Made by a program: the position numbers and the translations under genes. 8,378 bases of DNA, from assembly GCA_035570275.1 (NCBI GenBank), contig DATMNI010000379.1:1-8378 (forward strand), given 5' to 3'. The notes below the pieces were generated by a model. It saw only the letters and a program-made list of their open reading frames with translations, had not been told where the DNA came from and did not search any database. Within the stretch, counting starts at the first letter, position 1; the number at the start of each line of letters is the position of its first letter. Of this stretch, positions 1 through 6,318 are shown in pieces. The DNA is from DATMNI01 sp035570275. Lineage in GTDB: Bacteria; Acidobacteriota; Terriglobia; Bryobacterales; Bryobacteraceae.

Positions 1-154
1 AGAACAAATCGCCATAGAAATGTTCTATATAGGGTAATACAAAAATGAATTGAGGGTAGGCAGGCTATCAGGTTGATACGAAACGCACTTGCAGGAACTG
101 GACCGTCGACTAATTGAGTGTTCTCAGTAAACTCCCGCTAGGGTAGCGTACTAT
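1..154. other. Gene-free, relatively AT-rich left edge
   Basis: No convincing coding region is visible on either strand. The stretch is visibly richer in A/T than the rest of the window. It holds a 6-bp inverted repeat, AGAACA (1-6) and TGTTCT (21-26) around a 14-base loop, and a short GCTA-GGG-TAGC palindrome (137-147). Either could be a protein-binding site, but nothing ties them to a gene because the neighbour further left is outside the window. With the repeat at 155-306 this makes 313 gene-free bases downstream of the minus-strand oxidoreductase. Confidence 0.4.
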
Positions 155-306
155 GCCGTTTCAGAAGTTCGCCAACGCTTGCTAACGCGCGCGGCTCCGA
201 TTAACGCCCGCGGCTCCGATTAACGCCCGCGGCTCCGATCAGAGCCGCGACGGTCACGGAGCGGCTGCCTCGAAATACGAGACCGTATTATTGGAACGGT
301 GTACTT
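155..306 (+). repeat. Structured intergenic repeat, copy 1
   Basis: This matches the segment at 4886-5050 in the same orientation. From left to right it has a shared 23-base head (155-177), three 19-bp tandem units (183-201, 202-220, 221-239) with the core GCGGCTCCGAT, and a 51-base block (239-289) that matches 4983-5033 with one difference. It ends in a shared GTGTACTT (299-306). The last tandem unit pairs with the following bases as an 8-bp hairpin, CGCGGCTC (228-235) with GAGCCGCG (242-249). A second inverted pair, ACGGTC (250-255) and GACCGT (281-286), follows. It ends 8 bases from the stop codon of the minus-strand oxidoreductase. Two copies and this architecture suggest a dispersed non-coding repeat family; the function is unknown. 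Confidence 0.85.
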
Positions 307-313
307 GCCCAGG

Positions 314-1564
314 TCAGATCTTCCACTGTCCGCGATAAGGCCGCACCAGCATCTGGTTTGCCTCGGTATCGCCAACCACTTGCTCCTTGGCGGCGTCCCA
401 TCGGATGGAACGGCCCAGGCGCGTCGAGATGTTGCCCAGATGGCACATCACGGCCGAACGGTGGCCTTCCTCCACATCGGCATTGGGCCGCTGGCGGCTC
501 TTCACGCAATCCAGGAAGTTGCGGGCATGGGCGATATTGAGGTCGTTGCCCTTAATCTGTAGCGCCTCCATGGCGGCGGTCTTCTCTTTGCCCGAGCCGA
601 GCATTTCCGGCGACACCTGGAACCCGCCGCGCAGTAGCGTGAGCGTCCCCTTGGTGCCGTGAATATCCAGCGTGAAGGGTCTGGCGGCGTTGATCTCGCT
701 CGATGTCCAGTTGACCACCACCTTGCCGAACTGGTAGGTGACCTGCTGCACGTCCGGAGTTTCGCCGCCATCGGTGAGCGCATAGCGTCCGCCGAAGCCC
801 GCAATTTCGGTCGGGGCTTCGGCGCCACAGATCCAGCGCGCGATATCCAGATGGTGCGCGCCCCAGTTGGTCATCTGGCCGCCCGAGTAGTCCCAGAACC
901 AGCGGAAATTGTAGATGCAACGGAAGGGGTCGAAAGGCCGCTTGGGGGCGGGGCCGAGCCACATGTCCCAATCCAGCGCCGGGCTCAATCCCGTCGCCAT
1001 CTCCGTGGGCTTCAGGCCCGGAACAATGTTGCGCTGCATGCCGGCGTCAATGCGGTGGACCTGGCCGATGCCGCCATCCTGAATCAGCTTCACCGCCTGC
1101 GCGTAGTGCGATCCGGAGCGCTGCTGGCTGCCGGTCTGCACCACGCGTTGGTGTTGGCGGGCAGCCTCGACCATCTTGCGCCCCTCGGCCGCAGCCAGGG
1201 ATAGCGGCTTCTCGCAGTAGACATCCTTACCGGCCTCGCAGGCGGCGATGGTGATGATGGCGTGCCAGTGGTCGGGCGTGGCCACGATCACCGAATCGAT
1301 GTCTTTCTGGTCCAGAAGCTTCCGGAAATCCTTGAAGCCCTTGGCGCGGCCCTCGGTCATGCCGATACCCTTTTCGCGGAAGGGATCGTAGACGTCGCAG
1401 ACGGCCACGGGTTCCACTTCCGGCTGCTTGAGAAAGGTGCCCCAGTCTTCACGGCCACGGCCGCCGCTGCCGATCAGGCCGATGCGGATGCGGTCATTGG
1501 CGCCCGAAACGCGCGCGGCGCTTAGAGCCGAGATTGCTGTTACTGCAAAGGTTCGTCTGTTCAT
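314..1564 (-). CDS. Gfo/Idh/MocA family oxidoreductase, Tat-type signal
   Basis: Predicted NAD(P)-dependent sugar or polyol oxidoreductase of 416 residues. The N-terminus MNRRTF plus a short Ala/Ser-rich stretch looks like a minimal twin-arginine signal. A Rossmann fold follows with the glycine motif GSGGRG at about 32-37, an acidic CDVYD at about 56-60 closing the second strand, the ATPDHWH segment at about 95-101 and the family signature CEKPL at about 117-121. The C-terminal domain carries DYSGGQMTNWGAHHLDIARW at about 225-244, the substrate-side helix typical of these secreted members. Length is normal for the family and the gene looks intact. The start is preceded by GGTGA as a weak ribosome-binding site. 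It lies 76 bases downstream of the enolase-superfamily gene on the same strand, so the two may be co-transcribed, though that gap holds a hairpin. The substrate is unknown; export is inferred from the signal only. Confidence 0.9.
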   Translation of the reverse strand: MNRRTFAVTAISALSAARVSGANDRIRIGLIGSGGRGREDWGTFLKQPEVEPVAVCDVYDPFREKGIGMTEGRAKGFKDFRKLLDQKDIDSVIVATPDHWHAIITIAACEAGKDVYCEKPLSLAAAEGRKMVEAARQHQRVVQTGSQQRSGSHYAQAVKLIQDGGIGQVHRIDAGMQRNIVPGLKPTEMATGLSPALDWDMWLGPAPKRPFDPFRCIYNFRWFWDYSGGQMTNWGAHHLDIARWICGAEAPTEIAGFGGRYALTDGGETPDVQQVTYQFGKVVVNWTSSEINAARPFTLDIHGTKGTLTLLRGGFQVSPEMLGSGKEKTAAMEALQIKGNDLNIAHARNFLDCVKSRQRPNADVEEGHRSAVMCHLGNISTRLGRSIRWDAAKEQVVGDTEANQMLVRPYRGQWKI

Positions 1565-1582
1565 TGCGTCACCATACCAACT

Positions 1583-1597
1583 CGACCCTGCGGGTCG
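1583..1597. other. Short GC stem-loop between the two minus-strand genes
   Basis: CGACCC (1583-1588) and GGGTCG (1592-1597) form a perfect 6-bp stem around a 3-base loop, in the 76-base gap between the enolase-superfamily gene and the downstream oxidoreductase. No T-run follows on the minus strand, so it is not a standard intrinsic terminator. It could be an RNA-processing or attenuation hairpin or simply part of a repeat. Confidence 0.4.
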
Positions 1598-1604
1598 CGA
1601 CCAC

Positions 1605-1626
1605 TAACGGAGCCGCGCGCGTAAGC
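1605..1626 (-). repeat. Solitary inverted unit of the 19-bp repeat
   Basis: Read on the minus strand this stretch is GCTTACGCGCGCGGCTCCGT followed by TA. That is nearly identical to the first tandem unit in the repeat copies at 183-201 and 4927-4945, including the GCT lead-in. It is one unit without the 51-base conserved block or hairpins, in the opposite orientation to both full copies, in the gap between two minus-strand genes. It is probably a fragment or a minimal form of the same element. Confidence 0.6.
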
Positions 1627-1640
1627 CAGCGGTTGTCGCG

Positions 1641-3059
1641 TCAACTCGTGCACAGGCCCGGTCCATCCAGGCCCCGGGTGTTCATGTAACCGTCCTTGAC
1701 CACGAAGATTCCCGGGAATCGCTTTTCCCATCCCTGGTTGGCGGCGGGCACGTACTCCCGCGCGTTGGCCTCAACCGCGGCAGTTCCCGGGACGTGCGCG
1801 GCGATTCCCACCGAATGGACCAACGCGGCTCCGGGGCAGGTGAGGTCCTGCACGCAGCGGAACATTTTGTACTTTTGCGCCGCCGCCGCCAGCAGCAGCG
1901 TTTCCGATTGGCCCTTGCATGCTTTCAGCGCGACGCCCGTGTAGCCCATCTCGCGTGCCAGCAGCAGCGCGTCCAGCCCGGTCAACGACTCGTCAATCAC
2001 CACCGGCCGCAGCTTGGCGGCCTCGAACATGGTATTCTGCCGGTCGGCCGCCAGGTCGCGGGCGGTGGGTTGTTCGATGTACTGCACCAGCGTGAAGGCC
2101 TTCGGCGCTTGCTCCTTCAGCTTGCGCTCGAAATCCAGCAGGTACTGCACGTTCGGGCAGCGCTCATTGAAATCCAGCGAGTACACCCAGTCTGCAAAGC
2201 CGCGTTTGGCCTGCGCGGCGGTGGTCACGCGGTCGATGGAGGCCACGCGATCCACGTCCCAGGCGAGGTCGGCGCCGTTGAGCTTGATCTTGATGGCGGT
2301 GACGCCGTTGTAGGGAATCCATTCTTCCAGCGTCTCCGGCAGGCCATCGTGGATCGGCTTTTTCACTGCAACCGCGGTCAGCGGGTCCGATGCGCCCACG
2401 GAGTGGTACATGCGGACGCGCGGCGCGGGATCGCGCAGGATGTACGGGTCCAGGTACTCGCCGCGAAATTCCTGGTTCAGGTAGTGCGAGAGGTCGAACC
2501 GCACGAAATCCTTGCCGCAGACGCTGAAGCTGTTGCGCCCGTGCAGTTTTCCGAAAGCATCGTGGATGGCGGCGTCCACGGGGCTCCCGGTAACCAGCGT
2601 ACACAGCTTGGGGATCGGCTGGGCAAGCTGCATTTCACGCGAGGTTTCGGCGGCGGCCTTCAGATACTCGGGCAACAGGGCGTGGTTGACGTCCAGCGGA
2701 TGCGCGTATTCGGTAAAGCCGCGGGTGATGTTCGCGATCTTCGCCGCCAGGGTTTTCATGGCCGCCAGTGTGGTCTCGTACGGAATCTTCGGGGCAGGGA
2801 AGGACCAGACGTTGCCCATGGACATGGACGCTGCGCCCTCGGCCGATTTGCCTGCCTTCGTGCTCAGACGGCAATGCACGTTGAGCAGCGTGACGCGGTC
2901 CACTGAATTGCCGCCGAACTTGTAAGGCGCGCGGTAGCGGTAGTCCTCGAAGGCGATGCGCAATTCGTCGATGCGTGCATCGGTGGACGGCGCGGCCGCC
3001 AATACTGCCGGCCCCAGTACAGTCGACATGGCTAAGAATTCCCGTCGGGGTAACGTCAT
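1641..3059 (-). CDS. Enolase-superfamily (mandelate racemase/muconate-lactonizing-like) enzyme, Tat-type signal
   Basis: Enolase-superfamily enzyme of 472 residues from the start chosen here; the exact reaction is unknown. MTLPRREFLA followed by an Ala-rich stretch to APS is a Tat-like signal. Barrel motifs appear in order: TAIKIKLNG with the K-x-K pair at about 257-259, the metal ligand D296 in SLDFNE, E329 in QYIEQP, D356-E357 in VVIDES, and K379 in ALKACKG. A K-x-K pair plus a late lysine with three acidic ligands fits the muconate-lactonizing/epimerase subgroup (family knowledge). Members dehydrate, racemise or cycloisomerise carboxylates such as sugar acids. The protein is longer than the usual 350-400 residues. 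An in-frame ATG at 3116 would add 19 residues, but those are translated from an intergenic repeat (3066-3091) and would precede the signal peptide, so 3059 is preferred. No clear Shine-Dalgarno is visible. Confidence 0.87.
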   Translation of the reverse strand: MTLPRREFLAMSTVLGPAVLAAAPSTDARIDELRIAFEDYRYRAPYKFGGNSVDRVTLLNVHCRLSTKAGKSAEGAASMSMGNVWSFPAPKIPYETTLAAMKTLAAKIANITRGFTEYAHPLDVNHALLPEYLKAAAETSREMQLAQPIPKLCTLVTGSPVDAAIHDAFGKLHGRNSFSVCGKDFVRFDLSHYLNQEFRGEYLDPYILRDPAPRVRMYHSVGASDPLTAVAVKKPIHDGLPETLEEWIPYNGVTAIKIKLNGADLAWDVDRVASIDRVTTAAQAKRGFADWVYSLDFNERCPNVQYLLDFERKLKEQAPKAFTLVQYIEQPTARDLAADRQNTMFEAAKLRPVVIDESLTGLDALLLAREMGYTGVALKACKGQSETLLLAAAAQKYKMFRCVQDLTCPGAALVHSVGIAAHVPGTAAVEANAREYVPAANQGWEKRFPGIFVVKDGYMNTRGLDGPGLCTS

Positions 3060-3065
3060 AAAAAG

Positions 3066-3091
3066 AACACAGGCAGGAATGCCTGCGCTAC
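3066..3091. repeat. Short palindromic intergenic repeat, copy A
   Basis: AACACAGGCAGGAATGCCTG (3066-3085) continues to 3091 and contains the hairpin CAGGCA-GGAA-TGCCTG (3070-3085). A related sequence lies at 6268-6293. It sits seven bases upstream of the preferred start of the enolase-superfamily gene and, read on the minus strand, encodes a spurious extension ...AGIPACVLF. This short hairpin unit resembles dispersed repeats I associate with Solibacter-type genomes (recollection, not checked). Confidence 0.6.
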
Positions 3092-3255
3092 GCCCTGTTC
3101 GGTGCCAGTGTACCACCGGCTCTGGACTTGCGTTTCGCCGCCGTTGCTGTGCTCCTGTCTCAGAGCGCCCGATTCCCGCCTGGTGGTGGCTGCCGTCCGC
3201 ATTACCGCCGCAGGTATGGTCTCAATAGCCGTACGATTATGGCAGAATTGAATGT

Positions 3256-3450
3256 ATGAAGAAGACCTTCAACATCGATGACAAGCTGTTCACGGAGGCG
3301 AAGGCGGCTTGCGGTGCAAGAACGGACACGGAGACCGTACGTTTGGGCCTTGAGGCCCTGGTACGCCACGCCGCTTACGAGCGCCTGCGGCGTCTTCTCG
3401 GCTCGGAGCCTCACGCGCAAGACGTGCCCCGGCGGCGAGAGAAGCCGTGA
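3256..3450 (+). CDS. vapB: VapB-type antitoxin
   Basis: Small protein of 64 residues that would bind and neutralise the PIN toxin encoded directly downstream. The N-terminal half, MKKTFNIDDKLFTEAKAACG then TDTETVRLGLEALVRH, has the short beta-strand plus two-helix pattern of VapB-like ribbon-helix-helix antitoxins (xTxNIDDxLxxEAK...T.TE.V..aL..L), which bind operator DNA through this part. The Arg-rich C-terminal tail to RRREKP is where such antitoxins contact the toxin. The stop codon overlaps a possible GTG start of the toxin as GTGA, typical of translationally coupled TA operons. No strong Shine-Dalgarno or promoter is evident; TACGAT at 3232-3237 is a weak possible -10. Autoregulation by the complex is usual for the family but is not shown here. 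Confidence 0.85.
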   Translation: MKKTFNIDDKLFTEAKAACGARTDTETVRLGLEALVRHAAYERLRRLLGSEPHAQDVPRRREKP

Positions 3451-3491
3451 TCCCCGGTTTAGCCCTGGTCCGCCAAACGCCGAGTGGCCTG

Positions 3492-3884
3492 ATGGTTCTG
3501 GTGGACACCTCTGTATGGATTCGGTCGCTTGCCGGACGGTCGCCCTACATGGCCGAGTTGGATAGACTCCTGGGACGCGATGAGGTGGCTGGACACGACT
3601 TGGTCTACGGAGAACTTCTCATCGGCGACCGGGGAGGCAGGAGCAAGCTGTGCGCCGCCTACGAGCGGATGCACCAGGCGGGTACGGTCCCTCACAGTGA
3701 CGTAGTCGCGTTCGTTCGCGCTCGCGGCTTGCATGGCCTCGGCCTGGGCTGGATCGACGTTCACCTTCTGGCATCCGCTGTCGTGGGGCGATTGCAATTG
3801 TGGACGGCCGACTTAAGTTTCTCCGCAGTGGCTAAGGAGCTTGGTGTCGCGTACCAGGTGCCCGTTTCGAAACCGGGCGACTGA
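3492..3884 (+). CDS. vapC: VapC-type PIN-domain ribonuclease toxin
   Basis: PIN-domain endoribonuclease toxin of 130 residues from this start. The protein opens MVLVDTSVWI, the usual PIN N-terminus with the first catalytic aspartate (D5). Further acidic residues follow in order: E41 in VYGELLIG, D89 in GWIDVHLLAS and D107 in LWTADLSF. Together they give the Mg-binding quartet that cleaves RNA. An upstream in-frame GTG at 3447 overlaps the antitoxin stop and would add 15 residues. I prefer ATG 3492 because PIN toxins usually start a few residues before the first Asp, but translational coupling favours the GTG, so this is open. The catalytic set looks complete, so the toxin is probably active unless bound by the antitoxin. 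The target RNA is unknown. Confidence 0.87.
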   Translation: MVLVDTSVWIRSLAGRSPYMAELDRLLGRDEVAGHDLVYGELLIGDRGGRSKLCAAYERMHQAGTVPHSDVVAFVRARGLHGLGLGWIDVHLLASAVVGRLQLWTADLSFSAVAKELGVAYQVPVSKPGD

Positions 3885-3895
3885 ATCACATGCAG

Positions 3896-3917
3896 CGGCA
3901 TTTCACGATAAATGCTG
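3896..3917. terminator. Hairpin between convergent genes, possible bidirectional terminator
   Basis: GCATTT (3898-3903) and AAATGC (3910-3915) form a perfect 6-bp stem with a 6-base loop, extendable by one G-U and one C-G pair. It fills most of the 33-base gap between the stop of the PIN toxin (plus) and the stop of the TIM-barrel isomerase (minus). The placement suits a shared terminator, but the stem is AT-rich and no T-run follows on either strand, so efficiency is doubtful. Confidence 0.35.
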
Positions 3918-4859
3918 TCACACTCCGGCTTGCCCGACGTACCCTCGCACCTTCACCAGATCCTTCTTCATCGCCCGGAAGACTTCCTCCTGCGGAATGC
4001 TGATTTTTCTAGCGCCGCCATTGGCCCCGCCCAGTTCGTACTCGTAATGAATCTGCAGAGGCCCCGAGAAACCGGCCTCGGCAACCATCCCGAAGAACTG
4101 CGGAAAGCGCACCATGCCTTCGCCGATCGGCTTCCACTGCTCGCGCCAGTTGCCTTTGGCGTCCTGCACCCAGAGAAAGTCTTTGACGGCGATGCCCCGT
4201 AAATGTGGGCCCGTGATCTTGAAGCTGGCGATCCAGCCGCCGAGCCCGCCTTCGATAGTCGCGTGGCCCACGTCGTAGTTCACTCCCATGGCTTTGGGGT
4301 CCAGGTCCTTCATCAGGATGTGCAGGTCCCAGATGGACGCGCCCACCAGGCCCGCGCCCGAATGTGTGTGGTACATGGCGCATGCCTGGTACCTGGCGTT
4401 GAGCGCCGCCAGTTTGGCCACACGGGGCTTCATGGCGTCAAGCTGCGCGTCGTACGGTTGATCCGCCGTCCACTTGAAGGCCCCGAACCGGTAGTTGCGG
4501 ATCCCCAGCCCGGCCATGGTCTTGAGGATGTCCTCGGTGAAGGGCGTCTCCGCGTCCACAATGTCGGTGGTGATCATGGGGACTTCCAGGCCGTGCTGTT
4601 TAAAGATTGCCGCCAGTGCCGGAAGGTCTTGCGCCACCCGCGCCGGCTCTACGTGGCCGCCTTTGCGGACGGTGATATCGACGCCGTCGAAGCCCAGTTC
4701 GGCGACGGCCTTGGCCAACGCATCGCCCGTCAGGAACTGGAGGTGCTTGGAAAAAATCGCGACCCTCAGCTTCTCTTTGCCCGGCAGCGGACGGCTCATC
4801 AGCGCCGCGCCGGCGGCCAGCACGGTGCGCCGGGAGAGGAGAATTCGATCCGAATTCAT
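3918..4859 (-). CDS. Sugar phosphate isomerase/epimerase-like TIM barrel (AP_endonuc_2 fold), Tat-type signal
   Basis: Xylose-isomerase-like TIM-barrel protein of 313 residues, probably a metal-dependent sugar isomerase, epimerase or keto-sugar processing enzyme. The N-terminus carries LLSRRTVLAAGAALMSRPLP, a twin-arginine-like signal. The barrel starts at about residue 31 (LRVAIFSKHLQFL). GFDGVDITVRKGGHVEP at about 56-72, YHTHSG at about 163-168, NYDVGHATIEGG at about 194-205, GEGMVRFPQFF at about 246-256 and QIHYEYE at about 269-275 are family positions. H164, H166, D196, H199 and E273 are plausible metal or active-site residues (inferred by family pattern). Length is normal and the gene looks intact. 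No Shine-Dalgarno is apparent upstream of the ATG. It is divergent from the second oxidoreductase and convergent with the toxin gene, so it seems to be transcribed alone. Substrate unknown. Confidence 0.88.
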   Translation of the reverse strand: MNSDRILLSRRTVLAAGAALMSRPLPGKEKLRVAIFSKHLQFLTGDALAKAVAELGFDGVDITVRKGGHVEPARVAQDLPALAAIFKQHGLEVPMITTDIVDAETPFTEDILKTMAGLGIRNYRFGAFKWTADQPYDAQLDAMKPRVAKLAALNARYQACAMYHTHSGAGLVGASIWDLHILMKDLDPKAMGVNYDVGHATIEGGLGGWIASFKITGPHLRGIAVKDFLWVQDAKGNWREQWKPIGEGMVRFPQFFGMVAEAGFSGPLQIHYEYELGGANGGARKISIPQEEVFRAMKKDLVKVRGYVGQAGV

Positions 4860-4885
4860 ATACCATAGGTAGCACAGCTTAGTGC

Positions 4886-5050
4886 GCCGTTTCAGAAGTT
4901 CGCCAACGTATCGGGAAACTGCTTGCTTATGCGCGCGGCTCCGATTTATGCTTGCGGCTCCGATTTATGCGCGCGGCTCCGCTCAGAGCCGCGACGGTCA
5001 CGGAGCGGTTGCCTCGAAATACGAGACCGTATTTGCGAGAGAGTGTACTT
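4886..5050 (+). repeat. Structured intergenic repeat, copy 2
   Basis: Same element as 155-306, same orientation. It has the 23-base head (4886-4908), three 19-bp units (4927-4945, 4946-4964, 4965-4983), an 8-bp hairpin CGCGGCTC (4972-4979) with GAGCCGCG (4986-4993), and a second inverted pair ACGGTC (4994-4999) with GACCGT (5025-5030). It closes with the terminal GTGTACTT (5043-5050). The tandem units read TTATG where copy 1 reads TAACG, while the block 4983-5033 is almost unchanged. It sits in the gap between divergent genes and ends 12 bases before the start codon at 5063, so it would form much of that gene's leader. Confidence 0.85.
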
Positions 5051-5062
5051 AGGTAATCCAAT

Positions 5063-6262
5063 ATGGACCTCAAACGCCGAACCTTTCTGATGGCTGGGGC
5101 CGGGGCCATGGCCGTTCACGCGACTCCGCCGGCAGCCCAGATCACGCTGGGGGTAGTCGGCAGCGGCGGGCGCGGCACCTTCGTCATGGGCGTGTTTCAG
5201 AAAGACCCCGCACTGCGCGTGGCGGCCATCTGCGACGTCTATGAGCCCAACCTGGAGAACGCCCTCTCGGTGGCGTCGAAGGTGGCCGGTACCCATCCCA
5301 AGGCGTATCGCAATTACAAGGAACTGCTGGCCGGCAAAGATGTGCAGGCCGTGCTGATCGCGACGCCGGAGCATTGGCATTATCAGATGGTGCTGGACGC
5401 GTTGGCCGCGGGCAAGGACGTTTACGTGGAAAAGCCGCTCTGCCAGACGCCCGAGCAGGGTGTGAAGCTGGTGGAAGCCGAGACCAAAACCAAGAGCGTC
5501 ATTCAGGTGGGCATGCAGCGCCGCAGCTACGACCTGTACCAGGAAGGCCGCGGAATTGTGGCCGATGGCACGCTGGGAAAGGTGCGGATGGTGCGCTCCT
5601 GGTGGCTCAACAATTATCTGGAAGGCGCACCCGCCACCAAACTCGCCGGGCCGCTCGATTGGGAGCAGTGGCAGGGTCCGGCCGAGCACCGCCCGTTCGA
5701 CGCCAACCGCTTCCGCCAGTGGCGCTTCTATGCCGACTACGGCGGCGGCATCCTGGCCGACCAGGGCGCGCACGTCTTCGACGGCATCCACATGTTGATG
5801 GGGGCCAGTTACCCCGTGGCCGTGAACGCGTCGGCGGGCAAGCCGCACAAGGCGGGTGTGGATCAGCCGGAATCCGTGGTGGCCATCGCCGAATATCCCG
5901 AGGACTTCATCGGCGTGTTCTCGGTGAACTATGCCGCCATGCAATACCAGAGCCGCAACGATCAGCTCAACCAGTTGGATGGCGACCAGGCGCGGATGGA
6001 CATTGGGCGCGAGGAGTTGAAGGTGTACCGGAAGGGCGCCGAGGACGAACCGGCGATCGCCAGGAAATCCGAAAAGGGCTTTGGATGGGCTACGGATTTA
6101 CACGTGCAGAATTTCCTGGAGTGCGTGCGCACCCGCAAGACGCCGACGGCGCCCGTGAGGCTGGCGTTCCCGGCGGCGCTGGTGGTGCAGATGGCGAACT
6201 TGTCTCTCAAGCAGGGGCGAAGGGTGAAATGGAACCGGGCGGCGGGGCGCGTGGAGGCGTGA
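5063..6262 (+). CDS. Gfo/Idh/MocA family oxidoreductase, Tat-type signal (second paralogue)
   Basis: Predicted NAD(P)-dependent sugar-type oxidoreductase of 399 residues, paralogous to the gene at 314-1564. MDLKRRTFLMAGAGAMAVHA is a clear twin-arginine signal. The Rossmann domain shows GSGGRG at about 33-38, CDVYE at about 57-61, ATPEHWH at about 100-106 and the signature VEKPL at about 122-126. The C-terminal domain has LDWEQWQGPA at about 198-207 and ADYGGGILADQGAHVFDGIH at about 224-243. Both match the first paralogue (LDWDMWLGPA; DYSGGQMTNWGAHHLD) in pattern but differ in detail, so a different substrate is likely. The gene looks full length. Upstream there is only a weak AGGT as ribosome-binding site, immediately after the structured repeat. 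It is convergent with bacterioferritin, leaving 54 bases between the stops. Confidence 0.9.
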   Translation: MDLKRRTFLMAGAGAMAVHATPPAAQITLGVVGSGGRGTFVMGVFQKDPALRVAAICDVYEPNLENALSVASKVAGTHPKAYRNYKELLAGKDVQAVLIATPEHWHYQMVLDALAAGKDVYVEKPLCQTPEQGVKLVEAETKTKSVIQVGMQRRSYDLYQEGRGIVADGTLGKVRMVRSWWLNNYLEGAPATKLAGPLDWEQWQGPAEHRPFDANRFRQWRFYADYGGGILADQGAHVFDGIHMLMGASYPVAVNASAGKPHKAGVDQPESVVAIAEYPEDFIGVFSVNYAAMQYQSRNDQLNQLDGDQARMDIGREELKVYRKGAEDEPAIARKSEKGFGWATDLHVQNFLECVRTRKTPTAPVRLAFPAALVVQMANLSLKQGRRVKWNRAAGRVEA

Positions 6263-6267
6263 GCGGC

Positions 6268-6293
6268 AACACAGGCAAGAATGCCCGTGCGGC
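6268..6293. repeat. Short intergenic repeat, copy B (degenerate)
   Basis: AACACAGGCAAGAATGCCCG (6268-6287) matches the element at 3066-3091 with a few substitutions, one of which breaks a base pair of the CAGGCA/TGCCTG hairpin. It lies between the convergent oxidoreductase and bacterioferritin genes. Confidence 0.55.
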
Positions 6294-6318
6294 TTGTCGT
6301 CGCTACTTGTCGTCGCTT
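6293..6318. repeat. 13-bp tandem duplication at the bacterioferritin stop
   Basis: CTTGTCGTCGCTA (6293-6305) is followed directly by CTTGTCGTCGCTT (6306-6318), 12 of 13 bases identical. The second unit runs two bases into the bacterioferritin stop codon (6317-6319, minus strand). It looks like a simple local duplication. Confidence 0.6.

Noticed and set aside
155..306. CRISPR array
   Set aside because: The 19-bp units are directly adjacent with no unique spacers, only three copies are present, and no cas genes are nearby.
1794..2906. Long plus-strand open frame of 370 codons
   Set aside because: It is antisense to the enolase-superfamily gene, is rich in Arg, Gln, His and Val as expected for a reverse-strand frame in GC-rich coding DNA, and has no recognisable domain.
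155..5050. Composite transposon or integrated element
   Set aside because: No transposase, integrase or target-site duplication is seen. The bracketed genes are ordinary metabolic genes plus one toxin-antitoxin pair, and the repeats look like non-coding dispersed elements.
4946..5944. Minus-strand open frame of 332 codons opposite the second oxidoreductase
   Set aside because: It is His/Arg-rich antisense of a clear Gfo/Idh/MocA gene and runs into the intergenic repeat; no family features.
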